This document shows positions 57,693 through 64,000 of a DNA stretch of 64,000 nucleotides, in pieces. The DNA is from DAHUYF01 sp035623985 (GTDB taxonomy: Bacteria > Pseudomonadota > Alphaproteobacteria > ATCC43930 > CGMCC-115725). The position numbers were made by a program, and so were the translations under genes. The notes under the pieces were generated by a model, which worked only from the letters and a program-made list of their open reading frames with translations, did no database searches and was not told the origin of the DNA. The stretch lies in the NCBI GenBank assembly GCA_035623985.1, contig DASPSJ010000060.1:198928-262927 (forward strand), read 5' to 3'. How positions within the stretch are numbered: the first letter of the stretch is position 1; each line of letters starts with the position of its first letter.

Positions 57693-60600
57693 GTGTCCGA
57701 GATCGCGCAGTGGCTGGGGTCGCTCGGCATGTCCGAGTACGCCCAGCGCTTTTCCGAGAACGACATCGACCTCTCGGGTCTCAGCCGCTTGACGGACCGC
57801 GACCTCAGGGAGTTCGGCGTCGTGCTGGAGCATCGGCGGCGGATGCTGGCGGCGATCGGCGAGCTTGCCCGCGCCACACCTCAGCCGAGCACCGCGGCCG
57901 ATCGGCACCCGCGGGACTATGCCGAGCTGCGCCAGCTCACGGTGATGCTCTGCGATTTCACGGGTTCCGCGGCGCTGTCCGGCAGCCTCGACCCCGAGGA
58001 TCTCCTGAGCGTCATCGGCGCCTATCATCGCTGCTGCGCCGAGCTGATCGAGCACCATGGCGGCTTCGTCGCCAATTACATGAGCGACGGCGTGCTCGCC
58101 TGTTTCGGTTATCCGAGGGCGGGCGAGCATGATGCCGAGCGCGCCGTCCGCGCCGGGCTGGCGCTCGCCGCGGCGGTGCCGAAGCTCAGGACCGCCGCCG
58201 GCGCGCCTTTGCAGGCGCGGGTCGGCATCGCCACCGGGCTCGTCGTGGTCGGCGCGCTCATCGGCGCGGGCGCGGCGCAGGAGGAAGCGCTGGTCGGCGA
58301 GACGCCCAATCTCGCCGCGCGGCTGCAAGCGCTGGCCGAGCCGGGCGCGGTGGTGATCTCGTCGAGCACGCGCAAGCTGACCGGCGGCCTCTTCGACTAT
58401 CGCGATCTCGGCGCGGTGGCGCTCAAGGGCTTCGCCGAAAACGTTCCGGCCTGGCAGGCGCTGGGCGCGAGCGGCGCGGAGAACCGGTTCAAGGCATTGC
58501 GCGCGACCACGACGCCGCTGGTCGGGCGCGAGGAGGAGATCGAGCTGCTGCTGCGCCGCTGGGAGCGGGCGAAAGCCGGCGAGGGCTCGGTCGTGCTGAT
58601 CTCGGGCGAAGCGGGCATCGGCAAATCGCGCCTCGCCGAGACCATCTTCGAGCGGCTGAGAGGCGAGCCGCATACGCGGCTGCGCTATTTCTGCTCGCCG
58701 CATCACCAGGACAGCGCGCTCCATCCGAACATCATGCAGCTCGAGCGCGCGGCCGGACTCCGCCGCGGCGACACGGACGCGCAACGGCTGGCCAAGCTCG
58801 AAGCGGTGCTCGCGCTGGCCAGCGACGAGCCGGGCGAGGCGCTGCCGCTGCTGGCGGATTTGCTGTCGATCCCGACGGCCGGCCGCCATCGGCCGCTCAG
58901 CCTCACGCCGCAGCGGCGCAAGGAGAAGACCCTGAACGCGCTGTTGGCGCAAATCGAGGGGCTGGCGCGGCGTCGACCGCTGCTGATGTTGTTCGAGGAT
59001 GTCCACTGGAGCGACCCCACGACGCGGGAGATGCTGGGCATGCTGATCGACCGCGTGCCGGCCCTGCGCGTCCTGGCGATCATCACCTTCCGGCCGGAAT
59101 TCGCGCCAGCCTGGCTCGACCGCCCGCAGGTGACGCTGCTCGGCATCAACCGGCTGCCGCCGCGCCAAAGCGCCGCGATGATCGCGCGCGTCGCGGGCGA
59201 CAAGCTCCTTCCCCGGGAGATCGCCGTCGAGATCGCCGACCGGACCGACGGCGTGCCGTTGTTCATCGAGGAATTGACCAAGGCGGTGATCGAGAGCGGC
59301 CTGCTCGCGGCGCCCGGCGACCGGTCCGCGGCGACGGGTCCGCCCGGCGCGCCGACGATTCCGACGTCGCTCCAGGCCTCGCTCCTGGCACGGCTCGACC
59401 GCCTGGCGCCGACGCGCGAGGTGGCGCAGATTGCCGCCGCTCTCGGACGGCGCTTCTCGCACGAGCTGATCAGCGCCGTGGCGGCCATGCCGCGCCACCG
59501 GCTGGACGAGGCCTTGGCGCAGCTCGTGGACGCCGAGCTGATCTTCCGGCGCGGGACGCCCCCCGAGGCGGAATACACCTTCAAGCACGCGCTGGTGCAG
59601 GACACCGCCTACGGCACCTTGCTGCGCGGCCGGCGCCAGCACCTCCACGCCCGCATCGCCGCAACCCTCGAAGAGCAATTCGCGGCGATCGCCGCGGCCC
59701 AGCCCGCCGTGCTCGGGCGGCACTGCGCGGAAGCCGGGCTGTCGGAAAAGGCAGCGGCTTACTGGCTCAAGGCCGGCCAGCAGGCGATGGCGCGCTCGGC
59801 CATGACGGAAGCGGTCGCCCAGCTCCGCAAGGGGCTCGACGCGCTCACCGGCCTGCCGGACGGCACGCGGCGCCGACAGCAGGAGCTGGATCTGCACATG
59901 GCGCTGCGGCCGGCGCTGGCCGCCACGAAAGGCTGGTCGGCGGCCGAAGTGGGCGAAACCGTCGCCCGGGCGCGCGTGCTGGCCGAGCAGATCGAGCGGC
60001 CGGAATACCTCGTGCCGCTGCTCTATGGCCAATGGGCGTTTCATGCGGCCCGGTCGGAGCGCAAGCTGGCGCTGTCGCTGGCCGAGCAGATCATAGAGAT
60101 CGGCGAGGCGCGCAACGACATCGCGGTGCAATTGCAGGGCCGCCGCATCAGCGGGCTGACCCACCTCCTGGTCGGCGAATTCGTCGCCGCCCGCGCGCTC
60201 CTGGAGCAATGTCACGGCCTCGCCGAGCCGGCGCATCGCGCGATCCGCGGATCGTTGTCCGAGGATCTCTATTCCGGGATGCTCGCCTATCTCGCCGTGA
60301 CCTTGGCGCATCTGGGCCATGTCGACCAGGCGCGGGCGCGGGCGGAGGAGGCGCTGGCGGAGGCGCGCCGGCTCAAGGAAGCCCACAGCCTCGCCGTCGT
60401 GCTCCATTTCGGCAGTTGGAGCGCGTGGGTCACCCGCTCGCCCAAGCTGCAACAGCATGCCGAGGAGCTTCTCGCGCTTTCCGCGGAGCACGGTTTCCCC
60501 TATTTCCGGGGTTGGGCGACGGCTTTTCGCGGCTGGTCGCTGGCGACGCTCGGGCAAGCGCGGGAAGGACGCGCGCTGGTCGCCGAGGGGCTCGCGGCGG

Positions 60601-61028
60601 TGCGCGCCACCGGAGCGGTCTTCAACACGCAGCTTGCGCTGCTGATGCTCGCCGAAATCCACGCCCTGCTCGGCGAGCCGGGCGAAGGGCTGAAGTGCCT
60701 CGCCGAGGCGGAGCAGACGATCGAGACGACCGACGAACGGATCGGCGAGGCCGAGCTGCATCGCTTGCGCGGCGATTTGCTGAACGACGCGGGCGGTTCC
60801 TCGGCGGCGGAGCGGAGCTATCGCCAGGCGCTCGCGGTGGCGCGGCGGCAGAGCGCGAAGCTCGCGGAGCTGAGGGCGTCGATCCGCCTGGCGCGGCTGT
60901 GGCTCGGACAGGGCAAGCGCGGCGAGGCCCGCGAGCTTCTTGCCGCCATCCATGGCTGGTTCAGCGAAGGCTTCGACGCGCCCGACCTCCGGGAGGCGAC
61001 GGCGCTGCTGGCGGAATTGGCGCCCTGA
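57693..61028 (+). CDS. SAM-domain/adenylate cyclase/AAA ATPase/TPR signalling protein
   Basis: A 1111-residue multidomain protein. Residues 1-60 form a sterile-alpha-motif domain (IAQWLGSLGMSEYAQRFSEN). A class III nucleotide cyclase domain spans about 75-260, with metal Asp in MLCDFTGSAAL and NYMSDGVLACFGYP. An AAA/NTPase spans about 270-620 (Walker A ISGEAGIGKSRLAE, Walker B LMLFEDVHWSD). TPR-like helices run to the end. This design is common in Bradyrhizobium-like alphaproteobacteria and is regarded as a cyclic-nucleotide signalling ATPase. GTG start with GAGGGAAG upstream. The cyclase may be catalytic or regulatory; the signal is unknown. Confidence 0.85.
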   Translation: MSEIAQWLGSLGMSEYAQRFSENDIDLSGLSRLTDRDLREFGVVLEHRRRMLAAIGELARATPQPSTAADRHPRDYAELRQLTVMLCDFTGSAALSGSLDPEDLLSVIGAYHRCCAELIEHHGGFVANYMSDGVLACFGYPRAGEHDAERAVRAGLALAAAVPKLRTAAGAPLQARVGIATGLVVVGALIGAGAAQEEALVGETPNLAARLQALAEPGAVVISSSTRKLTGGLFDYRDLGAVALKGFAENVPAWQALGASGAENRFKALRATTTPLVGREEEIELLLRRWERAKAGEGSVVLISGEAGIGKSRLAETIFERLRGEPHTRLRYFCSPHHQDSALHPNIMQLERAAGLRRGDTDAQRLAKLEAVLALASDEPGEALPLLADLLSIPTAGRHRPLSLTPQRRKEKTLNALLAQIEGLARRRPLLMLFEDVHWSDPTTREMLGMLIDRVPALRVLAIITFRPEFAPAWLDRPQVTLLGINRLPPRQSAAMIARVAGDKLLPREIAVEIADRTDGVPLFIEELTKAVIESGLLAAPGDRSAATGPPGAPTIPTSLQASLLARLDRLAPTREVAQIAAALGRRFSHELISAVAAMPRHRLDEALAQLVDAELIFRRGTPPEAEYTFKHALVQDTAYGTLLRGRRQHLHARIAATLEEQFAAIAAAQPAVLGRHCAEAGLSEKAAAYWLKAGQQAMARSAMTEAVAQLRKGLDALTGLPDGTRRRQQELDLHMALRPALAATKGWSAAEVGETVARARVLAEQIERPEYLVPLLYGQWAFHAARSERKLALSLAEQIIEIGEARNDIAVQLQGRRISGLTHLLVGEFVAARALLEQCHGLAEPAHRAIRGSLSEDLYSGMLAYLAVTLAHLGHVDQARARAEEALAEARRLKEAHSLAVVLHFGSWSAWVTRSPKLQQHAEELLALSAEHGFPYFRGWATAFRGWSLATLGQAREGRALVAEGLAAVRATGAVFNTQLALLMLAEIHALLGEPGEGLKCLAEAEQTIETTDERIGEAELHRLRGDLLNDAGGSSAAERSYRQALAVARRQSAKLAELRASIRLARLWLGQGKRGEARELLAAIHGWFSEGFDAPDLREATALLAELAP

Positions 61029-61106
61029 CCGCGGGCGAGGCGCCCTGGCCGACGGGCGCTGTCCGGGCTAGCGTGGCTTCCCGCACCATCGTCGCGAGAG
61101 GACGGC

Positions 61107-62138
61107 ATGGCGCCGCCGATGCGGCAGATCTGGATCACGCGGCACGGGCCGCCCGAGGTGCTGGCGCTGCGCGAGGCGGCGGTGCCGAGCCCGGGCGCGG
61201 GCGAAGTGCTGATCGCGGTAGCGGCGGCAGGGGTCAATTTCGCCGACATCATGGCGCGGCGCGGCGTCTATCCCGACGCGCCCAAGCCGCCTTGCGTCGT
61301 CGGCTACGAGGTGGCGGGCGAGGTCGCGGCCCTGGGGCCGGGCGCGGAGCAGTTCGCCCTCGGCCAAAAGGTGGCGGCGCTGACCCGCTTCGGCGGCTAT
61401 GCGAGCCATGTCGCGGTGCCCGAGAGCCAGGTGTTCGCGCTTCCCGCCGGACTCGATGCCGCGCAAGGGGCGGCGCTGCCGCTCACCTATCTCACCGCCT
61501 ACGCGCTGGTCATCGCCCTGGGCCGGCTCGGCAAGGGCGAGACGGTGCTCATTCATTCCGCCGGCGGCGGCGTCGGGCTTTCGGCGATCGAGCTGGCGCA
61601 GATCGCCGGCGCCGAGGTCATCGGGGTGGCATCGGCGGCCAAGCATGATTTCCTGCGCCGGCGCGGCGTCAGGCTGCTGGTCGACGCCAGAGCCGGGGAT
61701 CTGGCGGCGCAGGTCAAGGCGCTGACGGCGGGACGCGGGGTCGATCTCGCGCTCGATCCCATCGGCGGGCGCTCCTGGCGGCAGAGCCTCGATTGCCTGG
61801 CGCCGCTGGGACGGCTCGGGGCGTTCGGCTTTGCCGCCGCCGCCGAGCGGCAAGGACGGTTTCTGCCGCTGCTGCGCGCCGCCGCCGGCGTGCCGTGGCT
61901 GCGGTTCACGCCGCCGGCGCTGATGAACGCCAATCTGGGCGTGTTCGGCGTCAATCTCGGCCGTCTCTGGGGCGAAACGGCGACGCTACGGCGCTGGCTC
62001 GCCGATATCCTGCGCTGGCAGGCGGAAGGCAAGATCAATCCGGTGGTGGATCGCAGCTTCGCCTTCGCCGAGGCGGCGGCGGCGCATGCCCATATCGAGG
62101 CACGGCGCAATATCGGCAAGGTCCTGCTGGTCCCCTGA
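61107..62138 (+). CDS. NADPH:quinone oxidoreductase (zinc-independent MDR family)
   Basis: A 343-residue medium-chain dehydrogenase/reductase. It begins MRQIWITRHGPPEVLALREA, has the GroES-like fold with VGYEVAGEVAALGPG, and the nucleotide loop SAGGGVGLSAIELAQIAGAEVIG for NADPH. RRGVRLLVDARAG follows, where the quinone reductases have YRAAD/G variants. Zn-binding Cys residues are absent, which separates it from alcohol dehydrogenases. The C-terminal HAHIEARRNIGKVLLVP is typical. It likely reduces quinones or enals; location is cytoplasmic. Confidence 0.88.
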   Translation: MAPPMRQIWITRHGPPEVLALREAAVPSPGAGEVLIAVAAAGVNFADIMARRGVYPDAPKPPCVVGYEVAGEVAALGPGAEQFALGQKVAALTRFGGYASHVAVPESQVFALPAGLDAAQGAALPLTYLTAYALVIALGRLGKGETVLIHSAGGGVGLSAIELAQIAGAEVIGVASAAKHDFLRRRGVRLLVDARAGDLAAQVKALTAGRGVDLALDPIGGRSWRQSLDCLAPLGRLGAFGFAAAAERQGRFLPLLRAAAGVPWLRFTPPALMNANLGVFGVNLGRLWGETATLRRWLADILRWQAEGKINPVVDRSFAFAEAAAAHAHIEARRNIGKVLLVP

Positions 62139-62173
62139 GCAGAAAATGTCGCGGCCCAGGCGCCGAGCCGGCG

Positions 62174-62200
62174 CTTGAAAGCGGCCGGCCATCTCCCTAA
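62174..62200 (+). promoter_or_regulatory. Heat-shock (sigma-32-type) promoter candidate of groESL
   Basis: CTTGAAA (62174-62180) matches the sigma-32 -35 element and CTCCCTAA (62193-62200) is a weak -10 after 12 bases. Transcription would begin within the adjoining CIRCE element. Dual RpoH/HrcA control is usual for groESL in alphaproteobacteria. Confidence 0.5.
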
Positions 62201-62204
62201 GTCC

Positions 62205-62231
62205 TTGGCACTCTCGCTATTCGAGTGCCAA
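62205..62231 (+). promoter_or_regulatory. CIRCE operator (HrcA site)
   Basis: TTGGCACTC and GAGTGCCAA are perfectly inverted with a 9-base spacer. The consensus is TTAGCACTC-N9-GAGTGCTAA, so both arms differ by one compensated base. It lies 18 bases before the groES ATG, and HrcA binding here should repress the operon in non-stress conditions. Confidence 0.9.
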
Positions 62232-62248
62232 CGAGGGAGGAGGGTTTC

Positions 62249-62566
62249 ATGAAATTCCGTCCATTGCACGACCGCGTGGTGGTCCGTCGCCTCGAGCAGG
62301 AGGAGAAGACCGCCGGCGGCATCATCATCCCCGACACGGCCAAGGAAAAGCCGCAAGAAGGCGAAGTCGTCGCCGTCGGCCCCGGCGCCCGGGACGAGCA
62401 GGGCCGGCTGCAGCCGCTCGACCTCAAGGTCGGCGACCGGATACTGTTCGGCAAATGGTCGGGGACGGAAGTCAAGATCGACGGCGAAGAGCTGATGATC
62501 ATGAAGGAAAGCGACGTGATGGGCGTCATCGAGGGCAAGCCCTCGAAGGCCAAGAAAGTCGCCTGA
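62249..62566 (+). CDS. groES: Co-chaperonin GroES
   Basis: A 105-residue GroES beginning MKFRPLHDRVVVRRLEQEE. The mobile loop EEKTAGGIIIPDTAKEK binds GroEL, and the end is KESDVMGVIEGKPSKAKK with a basic C-terminal tail slightly longer than usual. GGGAGGAGGG precedes the ATG. It forms the heptameric lid of the GroEL chamber and is followed 12 bases later by groEL, under the CIRCE operator upstream. Confidence 0.97.
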   Translation: MKFRPLHDRVVVRRLEQEEKTAGGIIIPDTAKEKPQEGEVVAVGPGARDEQGRLQPLDLKVGDRILFGKWSGTEVKIDGEELMIMKESDVMGVIEGKPSKAKKVA

Positions 62567-62578
62567 AGGAGGACAGCA

Positions 62579-64000
<1,422 letters not shown>

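Noticed and set aside
57591..60953. Very long open frame (1120 codons) opposite the cyclase gene
   Set aside because: It is entirely antisense to a well-supported multidomain protein, is Arg/Gly/Ala-rich without motifs, and is explained by high-GC third codon positions.

Overview
The window is a high-GC bacterial chromosome segment, almost certainly from an alphaproteobacterium of Rhodospirillales-like type. The case rests on one locus: a ChvI/ChvG two-component pair followed by a short HPr kinase, RapZ, an EIIA, HPr and EI, then ahcY and a DivL-like kinase in which the phosphoacceptor His is Tyr, with ATP-type pckA nearby. FNR/FixK-type boxes (TTGAY-N4-RTCAA) and a CIRCE-controlled groESL fit the same assignment. 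Both ends cut genes: a ferredoxin-NADP reductase-like gene at the left and groEL at the right.

Left part (1-12.5 kb): a 2-oxoacid:acceptor oxidoreductase operon (gamma-alpha-beta, NAD(P)H-binding flavoprotein, ABC substrate-binding protein) is transcribed leftward. It starts from a region holding two near-perfect FNR/FixK boxes, one placed for each divergent gene, so anaerobic control is likely. It is followed by a DUF1614 membrane protein, an orphan Rieske oxygenase and a small arginine/citrulline/ornithine catabolic unit (ornithine aminotransferase, amidinotransferase-superfamily hydrolase, divergent Lrp-type regulator).

A visibly less GC-rich island (about 12.5-15.1 kb) carries three overlapping genes: a histidine phosphatase, a nucleotidyltransferase and an unrecognised protein. 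It is followed by a long patatin-like protein, a UPF0182 membrane protein, the DivL-like kinase and ahcY. An inverted pair of heptamer-repeat arrays then precedes the nitrogen/carbon PTS and ChvGI locus. Between chvI and pckA lie an AraC regulator with an MFS transporter, and a HugZ-type protein. From 36 to 49 kb the genes are mostly single housekeeping or metabolic units: an SBP, an orphan HigA-like regulator with a perfect operator, an epoxide hydrolase, an Nramp-type carrier, polA, an ABC ATPase with a lipoprotein lipase, a 30-residue membrane protein behind an FNR/FixK box, MepA, tRNA-Arg(CCG) and a Tat-dependent nicotinamidase.

The most unusual part is 49.4-53 kb. A four-helix membrane protein overlaps a 58-residue peptide ending in a short Cys-containing tail, which is directly followed by a small radical SAM enzyme. 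This looks like an undescribed RiPP-type peptide maturation cassette. A convergent pair (Pro/Gly-rich small protein and Cys-tailed membrane protein) faces it. The right end holds a GH10 xylanase, a single-domain response regulator, a ReAV-type asparaginase, a BIME-like repeat block, a large SAM-cyclase-AAA-TPR protein, a quinone oxidoreductase and groES/groEL.

No tools were run. Family calls come from reading motifs, and start sites were chosen from visible Shine-Dalgarno sequences and overlaps.
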